DNA of 47,808 nt from Pyrinomonadaceae bacterium. Its GTDB lineage: Bacteria > Acidobacteriota > Blastocatellia > Pyrinomonadales > Pyrinomonadaceae. The notes beneath the pieces are model-generated. The model saw only the letters and a list, made by a program, of their open reading frames with translations. It had not been told where the DNA came from and ran no database searches. This document shows, in pieces, positions 33,449 through 41,817 of this stretch. A program made the position numbers and the translations under genes. Every line of letters begins with the position of its first letter. Positions within the stretch are counted from its first letter, which is position 1. The stretch lies in contig JACVRN010000029.1 in NCBI GenBank assembly GCA_014534425.1, forward strand, positions 1 through 47,808. Reading direction: 5' to 3'.

Positions 33449-35241
33449 GAGAAAGCGTTAGAAGAACTGTAAGGGAAGAGCGCTGGCAGGGTCTTGGTGT
33501 CTGCGATGGGATTGTGTTGGGCCGCGTGCTTCGCATACATAACGGTGCGCGCCACATTTATCGCGCGACGCTGGAAGAGGCGGACGTTGTGCGAGAGGTT
33601 CGTCGCTGGCGCGCTGCCGTGCGGCTTGCGCGCCGACAGCTTCTTAAAATCAAGGCCCGCGCCGAACGCGTGCTTGGCTCAGAGCACGCTTACATCTTCG
33701 ACTCGCACCTTCTGATGCTCGAAGACCAGAAGCTTCTAGACGACGTGGAGAGCTTCATACGGCTAGAGCGTGCCAACGCCGAGTGGGCCGTGAAGGTCGT
33801 TGGCGACCGCATCCTGGCCGTCTATGCAGAGATTAAGGACGATTACCTGCGCGAGCGCGGCTCCGATATTGAAGACGTGATGCAACGCATACTTGTCGCC
33901 CTGAGCGGCGAGGGGCCGCGTTACCGGCGGCTGACGGAAGATGCCGTCATAGTCTCGGAAGATTTGCTGCCGTCTGCCGTGGCCGAGCTTGATTTCAAAT
34001 ATGCGCGTGCGATTGCCACGGACGCTGGCGGCTGGACTTCGCACACGGCCATCATCGCACGCGGCCTTGGAATCCCCGCCGTCGTCGGCCTTCGTGACCT
34101 CTATCGTAGAGCGCGCACAGGCGACCCCGTCATAGTCGATGCTATCTCCGGCGAAGTCATACTGCACCCTTCAAAAGAGACCATAGAGCATTACGACTCT
34201 CTTTCTGCAGACAACCGTCGCGCGGGGCTTGCTGTGGCAGACAATGCTCCGGGGCCTCTGCGTACGGAAGACGGCGTAGACGTTGTGCTGAGGGCCAACC
34301 TTGAGCTTCCTGCGGAGTTCGAGGGCGTTAAAAGATTCGGGGCGCGCGGCGTCGGCCTCTACCGCTCAGAGTTTCTCATGTCGCAGCGCGGGCGCATGCC
34401 TTCGGAGGAAGAGCAGTGCCAGGCGTATGAAGAGATAGCGCGTCTAGCGGGCGAAGACGGCGCGACCATAAGGCTCTTTGACCTGGGAGGCGACAAAGCC
34501 GTCGGCACCTTTTCGGATGGCGAGCGCAATCCTGCCTTGGGCCTGCGCGCTATACGCTTCAGCCTTCGTCATAAAGATGAGTTGCGAAAGCAGGCGCGTG
34601 CAGTCCTGCGGGCTGCGGCGCACGGTCGCCTGAGCATAGTGCTGCCCATGATTTCGGATTTGACCGACGTGCGGCAGGCCCGCCGCATCATCAATGAAGA
34701 GCGAGAAAGTTTAACCAGGCGCGGAATCCCCACGGGACAGGTTCGCATGGGCGCAATGATAGAAGTCCCTGCGGCTGTTCTTATAGCCGACAAGATTGCG
34801 CGCGAAGTGGATTTCTTCAGCCTCGGCACAAACGACCTGGTGCAATACCTGCTGGCCGTCGATCGCGGCAACGACGCGGTGGCGGACTGGTTCCGCTCGC
34901 TTCATCCTTCGGTGCTCGCCAGCATCAAGCAAACGATTGAGGCAGCGCGTGCGGCATCAATCCCGGCTGTGGTCTGCGGCGAGATGGCTTCGACTCCGGC
35001 TTATGCGGCTATCCTCGTGGGCCTGGGCGCGACCGAACTCAGCATGACCATCAACGCGATTCCGCGCGTGCGTCGAACGGTCGCGGGCATCAACGCGGGC
35101 GAGGCCCGAAAGATTGCAGAGGAGTGTTTGGAGTGCGAGACCGCAGACGATGTTGAAGAGCTTGTGCGCGTGCGCTTAGGCTCGCGCTGGCCCCATCTTT
35201 TTCCGCCAAAATCCTTGCCAGCGCCCAAAAGCCAAGAGTAA
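33445..35241 (+). CDS. ptsI: PTS enzyme I
   Basis: A 598-residue enzyme I that passes phosphate from phosphoenolpyruvate to HPr. The GTG start overlaps the HPr stop. His200 in GGWTSHTAIIARGLGIPAVVG is the phosphorylated residue. The PEP-binding barrel shows GVGLYRSEFLM, LFDLGGDK, FFSLGTNDLVQYLLAVDR and VVCGEMAS with the conserved Cys. The length is normal. It ends the PTS cluster. The following gap (35242-35400) shows no clear promoter or terminator. Confidence 0.95.
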   Translation: MRESVRRTVREERWQGLGVCDGIVLGRVLRIHNGARHIYRATLEEADVVREVRRWRAAVRLARRQLLKIKARAERVLGSEHAYIFDSHLLMLEDQKLLDDVESFIRLERANAEWAVKVVGDRILAVYAEIKDDYLRERGSDIEDVMQRILVALSGEGPRYRRLTEDAVIVSEDLLPSAVAELDFKYARAIATDAGGWTSHTAIIARGLGIPAVVGLRDLYRRARTGDPVIVDAISGEVILHPSKETIEHYDSLSADNRRAGLAVADNAPGPLRTEDGVDVVLRANLELPAEFEGVKRFGARGVGLYRSEFLMSQRGRMPSEEEQCQAYEEIARLAGEDGATIRLFDLGGDKAVGTFSDGERNPALGLRAIRFSLRHKDELRKQARAVLRAAAHGRLSIVLPMISDLTDVRQARRIINEERESLTRRGIPTGQVRMGAMIEVPAAVLIADKIAREVDFFSLGTNDLVQYLLAVDRGNDAVADWFRSLHPSVLASIKQTIEAARAASIPAVVCGEMASTPAYAAILVGLGATELSMTINAIPRVRRTVAGINAGEARKIAEECLECETADDVEELVRVRLGSRWPHLFPPKSLPAPKSQE

Positions 35242-35400
35242 AATTCCTGCCTGAGCTTGCTGTGACTCCACAGCCGAAGCAGTCTTGGGGAAAGTGCGCG
35301 AAGCCATTTTGAAGCCCGCTTGAATCTGACCGGCGGCGCGATTGTTTACACGGTCGCGCCGTCAAACATAAATGTCTCCGAAACATCAGGTGAACAGCTT

Positions 35401-37644
35401 ATGCGAAATCGCTCATGTGCGGTGAGGGGTGCGCGGCCCAATGCGAGGCGGCGGCGACGACGATTACTTAGCCGCTTCAGCCTTATCATTTTTCTGTTCG
35501 CCGGACTCTTCGCTGCGGGCTGGTTGAGCGATGTGATGAGGGCTGCGGGCGACGGCGCGGCCACGGTTCAGCTTGTGCGACTTGTACTGACTGCGGAGGA
35601 CGGCGCGGCGCGAGTCGAGATTGTTGCTGACTCTGCGCTTGATGAAAATTCAATCCAGCGTTTCTCCCGCGCGGGCGAAACGGTGGTGCGCGTGCGCGGC
35701 GCTCGCTCGCTTCTTAGGGCCACCTATTCCGCCTCCGACATAGTAGCGCGAACGGTTCGCACCTACTCCGGCGAAGCGAACGGCGAGCCTTACGTTGATA
35801 TAGTTATCTCTTTCGCGGAGGGCGACGCGGTTCTGCCGCGCAGGAATTTCAATCGCTTGGTGATAGGAATTACAAACGAAGTGGCGCGTGCACGCGTGCG
35901 CGCGGCCCGTGCGGCTGAAGCCCAGGCACGGCTTGACCCTTCAAGCCCGCGCAGCGTCTCGATTGATTCGGCCCCCGTCACGGATGCGATTCCTTCAAGC
36001 GCCACGCGCTCGACTGTAGCCGCAGCAAGGGGCGCGAACTCAGCGCCCGCAGTAGCCACCAGCAGGACGACTTCTTCTACTTCAGCGCAGCAGGCTCAGG
36101 CCGTCAACGACACAGCGCCTCTGACGACTGTGATAACGACGCCTATAGGAGCGTCAAATGCTCTGGTTTCTACGATTCAGGTTCCGGCAGTTTCCGCGCA
36201 GGAGCCTCCGTTCACGTTTCGAGGGCGCACGCTCTGGCTGGCTTCCGCCTTCGGCTCCCGCATGATTCCCGTAGACCCTGGCGCGGTTCGCATCTTCTCC
36301 TGGAACGGCTCTACTTATGCCGCCGTGCCTGACCTGTCGGGCGGGTGGCTGTATGTGCCCATGACGTTGGAAGCGCAGGGGCGCGTTCCGGGCCAGTGGG
36401 TGCCGGGCACGACCGCAGCCGTGCGTGATGAAATCGGCGGCCATCCGTTCGGCCCTGGCGTGCTGCGTCCCTCCGTCCTGCTAGGCGGAATGTTCGATGA
36501 CAACTTCTTCTATCGCTCGGCTGCGGGCGAGAACGTAGGACTCTTTACGCTCGCGCCCAGACTGGAGTACGAGATTCCTGGCGACAGGCGCGCCCTGCGT
36601 ATGATGTACGAGGCGCGAATCGGTCGCCTGTCGAACGGCAACTGGGTTAACGGTCAGACCTTTGACTTGGACACGCGCGCCAATCTTGGCCGTTGGGTTC
36701 GCCTAGCCTTCAGAAACCATCTTGTGCGCTCTACTTTAGACCCGCGCGAGTTTGACCCTGCGGGCGAAGTCTACATAGTAGGCGACACCTTCACGCGCAA
36801 CGATGGAGCCGTGCGAGCCGAATTTCTTCTCAGCCCGCGCAGCCGCCTCAGCCTGGGCACAGGCTACAACATCGTGGACTGGGACGAGGACTACATACAG
36901 GGCGCGCCGCTCTTCATCAACTACAACGAGCTTTACACGGATGTCGACTACGAGCGCGACATTTCGGAATCGACCACGGCGCTGGTTTCGGCCTCTTTCA
37001 CCAACACGAACTCGACTGCGCCCCTGCGTCCGCAGTTCAACCGTTTGAGCGCCAACTATCGCTACCAGTTTCAGGTAGGCGCGCGTATGCAGATTACAGA
37101 GACCAACGGGCTGGCGTTTCGAGCGGGCTACGAGCGGTCGGATTTTCGCCACGCGCCTGAGGATAACGACTACAACACCCTGATTTTCGACCTTCTTTAC
37201 CGCCGAGACCTGTCGGATAGGATAAATTTTGAGGCTGCGGCTCTGCGAAAAACGCAGGTTTCGTCATTTAATCTAGAAGGGGGTAACGCACGCCTCCTTT
37301 CCACAGGCGCAAGGGCGCGCGTTGAAGGTCGCGCGACGGGGGATTTGAAGTTGGGTTTCGGCCTTGATTATCAACAGTTAAGCTTCCCCATAGCGGTCGT
37401 CCCAGGCACCACGGCCTCGGGCGGCATCCAATTGGGGCAGTTCGCTGGCGAGCGGCGAAAAGACCACCTGTACGGTTTTTCTTTCGACGCCGCGTACCAG
37501 TTGTCGGAGCTTGTACGCTCCCGCTTCGTCTACAGCTTCAGCCGCAGGGATTCTACGCTGCCCGTGCTTACCTTCAATCGCAACCGCGTCTCGCTGGTCT
37601 TTGAGTTCGGTCGGCGCAACGATACGCGCGGGCGACCGTTCTAA
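35401..37644 (+). CDS. outer-membrane beta-barrel protein with AMIN-like N-terminus
   Basis: A 747-residue exported protein. An Arg-rich start and a hydrophobic segment at about 25-45 form the signal. Residues 55-160 (VQLVRLVLTAEDGAARVEIVAD...NRLVIGITNEV) resemble an AMIN domain, which binds peptidoglycan or polysaccharide. A Ser/Ala/Thr-rich linker follows to about 285. The rest alternates aromatic beta-strands (FDDNFFYRS, RLSLGTGYNIVDW, DYEYR-like turns) and ends in RGRPF with a terminal Phe, as outer-membrane barrels do. An upstream TTG at 35320 keeps the frame open, but ATG 35401 fits the signal peptide. It is adjacent to a Wza-like gene, so it may be an exopolysaccharide pore. Confidence 0.75.
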   Translation: MRNRSCAVRGARPNARRRRRRLLSRFSLIIFLFAGLFAAGWLSDVMRAAGDGAATVQLVRLVLTAEDGAARVEIVADSALDENSIQRFSRAGETVVRVRGARSLLRATYSASDIVARTVRTYSGEANGEPYVDIVISFAEGDAVLPRRNFNRLVIGITNEVARARVRAARAAEAQARLDPSSPRSVSIDSAPVTDAIPSSATRSTVAAARGANSAPAVATSRTTSSTSAQQAQAVNDTAPLTTVITTPIGASNALVSTIQVPAVSAQEPPFTFRGRTLWLASAFGSRMIPVDPGAVRIFSWNGSTYAAVPDLSGGWLYVPMTLEAQGRVPGQWVPGTTAAVRDEIGGHPFGPGVLRPSVLLGGMFDDNFFYRSAAGENVGLFTLAPRLEYEIPGDRRALRMMYEARIGRLSNGNWVNGQTFDLDTRANLGRWVRLAFRNHLVRSTLDPREFDPAGEVYIVGDTFTRNDGAVRAEFLLSPRSRLSLGTGYNIVDWDEDYIQGAPLFINYNELYTDVDYERDISESTTALVSASFTNTNSTAPLRPQFNRLSANYRYQFQVGARMQITETNGLAFRAGYERSDFRHAPEDNDYNTLIFDLLYRRDLSDRINFEAAALRKTQVSSFNLEGGNARLLSTGARARVEGRATGDLKLGFGLDYQQLSFPIAVVPGTTASGGIQLGQFAGERRKDHLYGFSFDAAYQLSELVRSRFVYSFSRRDSTLPVLTFNRNRVSLVFEFGRRNDTRGRPF

Positions 37645-37736
37645 AGCTCTAAAAGGATTCGGCGCGTCCAGCTTCATTGCCCTGAAGCGCACGCGCGTCC
37701 GGTTATCAAAAAGGTAAAGAAGTTTAAGAGTGCATC

Positions 37737-38831
37737 ATGAAAAAAGTTCTATACACGACGGCGTTAATGCTTTTCGTCTCGGCTGTGCCAGTCATAGCCG
37801 CGCAGCCGCCACAGGCCGCCACTTCACCCTCCGCCTCGGAAAAGGGAAACAACATAGCCCCCCGAAACGCAGGCTCCTCTTCAAGCAAGGACAAGAAGAG
37901 TTCCGCGAAGTCGAACAAGTCCGGCGGCGAGCAGAAGGAGAAGAATCCGCCCGCGACCGCTTCGGCAACGCCCATCTCCAATCCGAACGCTACTTCGACT
38001 TCAGACGCGCCGCAGCCTAAGTCCGTGCCGAGCGCGCCGCCGGTGGCAAGCACCGGAAACTCGTCTCCGGCGAACGTTGCTGCTGCAACTAATAGCGCTG
38101 CCTTGATGGACATTTATCGCGTAGGCGTAGGCGACGTGCTGGACATACGGCTGCTCAATTCTCCTGCACGCGGTTCAACGCTCTACACGGTTCTGCCGGG
38201 CGGAATGCTGGACTATCCTCTGGCAGGCGACCCCCTGACCGTAACGGGCATGACGACCGAAGAGATAGCCGCGCGCCTTCGCTCTCTGATAAAGATTTAC
38301 GACAAGCCGCAGGTGAGCGTGAACGTGCGCGAGTACCAGAGCCACACGGTAATTGTGACGGGCCTTGTGAACGACCCCGGCATGAAGTACCTGCGCCGCG
38401 AAGCAGTCCCGCTCTACGTTGTGATAACCGAGGCGCAGCCGAGAACGGAAGCGGGCCGCGCCGTCATCATGCGACAGGGCAGCGCGAACCTGACCGTAGA
38501 CCTCGCGGACACAAACGCCATGTCTACGCCCGTTCAACCCGGCGACGTGATAAAACTCACGCCAGCCCCGCCGCAGTTCTATTTCGTAGGCGGCGCAATC
38601 AGTAATCCCGGCCAGAAGAGCTTCCACTCAGGGCTGACTTTAACGCAGGCCATCCTCGCGGCAGGCGGCACGACCCGCTTCGCCGGAAGCGACGTTAAGG
38701 TCTCGCGCACGGGCGCAGGCGGAATGCTCGTGACCACCAAATACAATCTGAAGAAGATTGAAGAAGGCAAAATACCCGACCCCGTCCTACAGCCCGGCGA
38801 CCGCATAGAAGTCAGTCGCGGCGGCTGGTAA
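37737..38831 (+). CDS. Wza-like polysaccharide export protein
   Basis: A 364-residue exported protein. The signal peptide covers about 1-22. Residues 25-123 are a low-complexity Ser/Ala/Pro/Asn/Lys linker. From about 127 the polysaccharide export domain begins (YRVGVGDVLDIRLLNSP, GMLDYPLAGDPLTV), followed by SLBB-type beta-grasp units (VIVTGLVNDPGMKYL and FYFVGGAISNPGQKSF...TLTQAILAAGG). There is no lipobox cysteine, unlike Wza. It probably forms a periplasmic or outer-membrane channel with the barrel protein just upstream. No chain-length regulator or glycosyltransferase is in view. Confidence 0.88.
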   Translation: MKKVLYTTALMLFVSAVPVIAAQPPQAATSPSASEKGNNIAPRNAGSSSSKDKKSSAKSNKSGGEQKEKNPPATASATPISNPNATSTSDAPQPKSVPSAPPVASTGNSSPANVAAATNSAALMDIYRVGVGDVLDIRLLNSPARGSTLYTVLPGGMLDYPLAGDPLTVTGMTTEEIAARLRSLIKIYDKPQVSVNVREYQSHTVIVTGLVNDPGMKYLRREAVPLYVVITEAQPRTEAGRAVIMRQGSANLTVDLADTNAMSTPVQPGDVIKLTPAPPQFYFVGGAISNPGQKSFHSGLTLTQAILAAGGTTRFAGSDVKVSRTGAGGMLVTTKYNLKKIEEGKIPDPVLQPGDRIEVSRGGW

Positions 38832-38837
38832 AAGACC

Positions 38838-38911
38838 GGTAAATAGTGAATGGTAAATGGTGAATGGAAAGAGAGCTTCTTCTATTTACCATTTACCATT
38901 TACTATTTACA
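38838..38911. repeat. hairpin built from inverted GGTAAAT heptads
   Basis: Left: GGTAAAT-AGTGAAT-GGTAAAT-GGTGAAT (38838-38865). Right: ATTTACC-ATTTACC-ATTTACT-ATTTACA (38884-38911). Four heptads on each side pair with about three mismatches over an 18-base spacer. It begins six bases after the export gene. Confidence 0.9.
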
Positions 38912-39039
38912 GCTTGGGTCTTGTTTTCATGCTCCTGAAAACAGTATGATGTGGTTTGTGCCGCGAGACGAATGCCTCCGCTATCCGGCAGTTCTGGTTC
39001 ATCTCTGAAACATATTTTGTCTCTTATCAGATTTCAAAT

Positions 39040-41490
39040 ATGCACCTTCTTCCCCGGAGGGATAAGACTTTGATTACCCGAAATAGAACGGGAGCGTGGG
39101 CGCTCATTGCGGCGCTCCTTCTGGCTCCTTTAATGCCGCTATCCGTACCGAGCGCGCTGGCAGCAACGCTTCAGGAGCAACAAGGCTCGGATGTCCCGAG
39201 CGATGCCGAGCAGGCCATGTTCTCGCGCGGTCAGACGCTCTACAACCAGGGACGCTACGACCAGGCCGCGAATGTCCTGAAGGATTTTCTGAAGAACTAT
39301 CCGAACAGCATCATCACTGACCTGACGCTTCTATGGCTCGGTCGTTCTTACATGCAGTTGGGCAAGTTTCAGGATGCGGAAGCCGTGGGGCAGCGCCTTC
39401 GCACCATCAAGGACACGCCTTTCGCAGAAATCTACGAGGGCGAAATGGCAGCCGCGCGGCGAGAATTCGCTGCGCGCGGCGGCGTTGCGGCTCCGACTGC
39501 GACCGAGCCTAAGACTGCAACCCAGCAGACGACAACGCAGCCTCCCTTGGCGGCTCAGCCGAACAGGACGCCCGCGCCTACGGTCTCTCCGACTCCGTAC
39601 CTGATTGCGGGCGCGAACGCCAATACGGCGCAGCCGAACAGGAACACAAAGACGCCAGGGCTGAAGATTAATAATCCGCCGCAGACGGTCGCGCAGAGTC
39701 AAGCCAATACTTCTGCGGGCACAACTGCTGTGAATCCCAGAACGGGGCGCGGGCGCAGGCGAGGCAGGCAGTTGCCACCCGCTCAGCCGACGGCTCTTGC
39801 GAACGCTAACCAGCCAAAGACCGTGACCTCGCCAGCTAATACCAACGCGAACGCGAACACGCAGGTCGCCGTCAACAAGCCGCCGCGCAATACCATTCCC
39901 GTAGGCACTACGCCGCCCATGACGCAGCCTCCGGCCACCACGGCATCGCCTTCCATTACGGAGACGCCTTCGACCGAAAGCGCTCAACCGGCGCAATCTT
40001 CGGGGCTGACGCTGACGGTCAAGCAGGTGCCGAGTCTCGTTCTGGCCCTGAGAAAGACCAGCGAGACGGCTTCGCCGGGAGCGCTCGTGCAGGTGCCGGT
40101 CACAATCACTAACACTGGAAACAAGGAAGACCAGTTCCGTCTTGAGACAGACCTTCCGGCGGAATATCAACCGGCCTTCAGCCTGGTTGGAACGCAGTCG
40201 TCCGACACGGGGCTTCCCATTCTCATCACGCCGCAGCTTGCTCGCGGCGGCTCCATAGACGTGATGCTCAAGGTGAAGGTGCCTGAGACAGCGACCGACG
40301 GGCAGCAGAGAAGGTTCTTTGTGCGCGCCGCTTCGCAAAGTGACTATCAGGTCTTGAAGATAGTTGACGGCGCAATCAACGTGGTCGCTCCGGCCCTTTC
40401 CGCGAACTCGAATGTATCGCAGGCTTCCGTGATGCCCGGCGACACCTTCACGCAGACGATACTTGTCAGAAACGTCGGCTCGACTTCCGCCAGAAGCTCT
40501 CGCGCCGACTTCGTCTTCAATCCGAGCTTCGAGCTTGTCAAAGCGACACCGGCCCCCGTAGCCTACGACCCGCCTTCGCGCACAGCCATCTGGGCGCTAG
40601 GAGATTTGGGCGGGAGAGATTCCAAAGAGATAACCGTCACGTTGCGCGCTCTGCCGGATGCGATGGCGGGCACGAATCCCCTGGGGCGAGGCATGATGAG
40701 AACTCAGAGCTTGCCCTACGCCTCGAATTTCGATAGCCCTACTATCTCCGTGGGCAAAGTCCCGCGCGTGCGCGTAGACGCGGTCTCGCCTGGGCTGACC
40801 GTCACGCCCGGCGACACCAACTACATCCCCTTCGTCGTGCGGAACCTTGGCAACAGCATGGATGCTTTTGAGCTTCGCATTACGGGAGTGGGCGCGCCCG
40901 CAGCTACGGCCTACGCGGACACGAACGGCGACGGCCTGCATCAAGACAACGAGCCTCCGGTCACGCAGACGCCGCCTCTTGCGGCACGCGACGGCCAGTT
41001 CCTTATGCTCCTGAAAGTGCCCGTGCCTGCTAATGCGCCCGACCGCACGCAGTACAATTACAGCGTGGTGGCGCGCTCGCTTGCCAGTGGACGGGTCGCC
41101 AACGAAGCGAACTCCGTGCTGACCGTAGGCACCCCGCGCGTGCAAGTCAGAACAGAACAGGTCTCGGACTCTTCCGCGCCGGGCGACGCCATCTACTACC
41201 GCCTTGTGCTGGTGAATCAGGGAAGCGGACTGGCGAAGAACGTGGTTGTGACGGAGATCTTGCCTGAGGCTCTACAGTTCGTCAACTCCGACCCTGCGCT
41301 GAACCAACAGGATGCTCCGGGCGCGGGCCAAAAGCTGGTCTGGAGGGTCTCTGATTTAGCGCCCGGCGACACGGCTGTCCTCAGAATAGGCGTGCGCCTG
41401 AGGCCGAATCTGCCAGCAGACACGAACCTGACGACCCGCCACACGCTCTCCTACCAGGACAGCAACGGCAACAACTACCAGGGACAGTGA
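39040..41490 (+). CDS. secreted TPR and DUF11-repeat protein
   Basis: An 816-residue exported protein. The frame opens at 38956, but ATG 39040 places a normal signal peptide (AWALIAALLLAPLMPLSVPSALA) near the start. TPR-like helices lie at about 45-130 (AMFSRGQTLYNQGRYDQAANVLKDFLKNYP). A Thr/Pro/Asn/Gln-rich linker runs from about 145 to 315. Then come several Ig-like CARDB/DUF11 units (PGALVQVPVTITNTGN, PGDTFTQTILVRNVG, PGDTNYIPFVVRNLG, PGDAIYYRLVLVNQGSG). There is no sorting or anchoring tail. It is probably a large extracellular or surface adhesin-like protein, following polysaccharide export genes. The role is inferred. Confidence 0.78.
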   Translation: MHLLPRRDKTLITRNRTGAWALIAALLLAPLMPLSVPSALAATLQEQQGSDVPSDAEQAMFSRGQTLYNQGRYDQAANVLKDFLKNYPNSIITDLTLLWLGRSYMQLGKFQDAEAVGQRLRTIKDTPFAEIYEGEMAAARREFAARGGVAAPTATEPKTATQQTTTQPPLAAQPNRTPAPTVSPTPYLIAGANANTAQPNRNTKTPGLKINNPPQTVAQSQANTSAGTTAVNPRTGRGRRRGRQLPPAQPTALANANQPKTVTSPANTNANANTQVAVNKPPRNTIPVGTTPPMTQPPATTASPSITETPSTESAQPAQSSGLTLTVKQVPSLVLALRKTSETASPGALVQVPVTITNTGNKEDQFRLETDLPAEYQPAFSLVGTQSSDTGLPILITPQLARGGSIDVMLKVKVPETATDGQQRRFFVRAASQSDYQVLKIVDGAINVVAPALSANSNVSQASVMPGDTFTQTILVRNVGSTSARSSRADFVFNPSFELVKATPAPVAYDPPSRTAIWALGDLGGRDSKEITVTLRALPDAMAGTNPLGRGMMRTQSLPYASNFDSPTISVGKVPRVRVDAVSPGLTVTPGDTNYIPFVVRNLGNSMDAFELRITGVGAPAATAYADTNGDGLHQDNEPPVTQTPPLAARDGQFLMLLKVPVPANAPDRTQYNYSVVARSLASGRVANEANSVLTVGTPRVQVRTEQVSDSSAPGDAIYYRLVLVNQGSGLAKNVVVTEILPEALQFVNSDPALNQQDAPGAGQKLVWRVSDLAPGDTAVLRIGVRLRPNLPADTNLTTRHTLSYQDSNGNNYQGQ

Positions 41491-41497
41491 AATAACT

Positions 41498-41570
41498 GTA
41501 GAGGCAGGGACAAGCCCTCTGCCCGCTCTGTTTCAATACAGGCGGGCAGAGGACTTGTCCCTGCCCCTAC
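41498..41570. repeat. GTAGGGGC hairpin repeat, copy 3
   Basis: Arms 41498-41525 and 41543-41570, 28 bases with two mismatches and a 17-base loop. It starts seven bases after the DUF11 gene. The right arm is identical to the consensus of the three copies. Confidence 0.92.
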
Positions 41571-41597
41571 AATTTTGGCTTTCATTTGCCATAAAAC

Positions 41598-41707
41598 GGC
41601 GGGAATGAGCGCTCATTCCAGGGAATCAGCCGCTCACTCCAAGGCGGCGCGCACTCATTCCCAGGCGGGAGCGGCTCGCTCCTCCTTGGGATTTGGTCAT
41701 TCCCGCC
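41598..41707. repeat. palindromic array of ~21-bp GCTCATTCC units
   Basis: Bounded by GGCGGGAATGA (41598-41608) and its exact complement TCATTCCCGCC (41697-41707). Inside is a perfect 18-bp palindrome GGAATGAGCGCTCATTCC (41602-41619), then about four degenerate units ending CTC(A/G)(T/C)TCC, and a small GGAGCG-GCT-CGCTCC hairpin (41668-41682). It lies between the DUF11 gene and rnpB. Confidence 0.75.
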
Positions 41708-41755
41708 TGCAATCTTGCTACTTTTAAGCCCCTTAATTCATCTAAATACAGGTCT

Positions 41756-41806
41756 CAACAGGTGATGATTTTGTGCTGTACCTGTTGAACATTGGTTTGC
41801 TATAAT
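41756..41806 (+). promoter_or_regulatory. extended -10 promoter of rnpB with upstream inverted repeat
   Basis: TGCTATAAT (41798-41806) is an extended -10 element placed so that transcription starts near 41813-41818, at the base of P1. An 8-bp inverted repeat, CAACAGGT (41756-41763) and ACCTGTTG (41780-41787), covers the -35 position and could be an operator. Confidence 0.6.
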
Positions 41807-41817
41807 CTGCCAGCCTT

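Noticed and set aside
20680-38911. CRISPR array reading of the word-array hairpins
   Set aside because: Units are 7-9 bases and contiguous with no spacers, and each array is followed by an inverted copy; no cas genes are present.
39331-40338. 335-codon Arg-rich open frame on the minus strand
   Set aside because: Antisense to the TPR/DUF11 gene; the low-complexity linker creates the long frame.
10295-41570. Insertion-sequence ends for the GTAGGGGC repeats
   Set aside because: No transposase frame lies between or beside the arms, and loops are only 17-22 bases, so they are not IS elements; a non-autonomous REP-like element remains possible.
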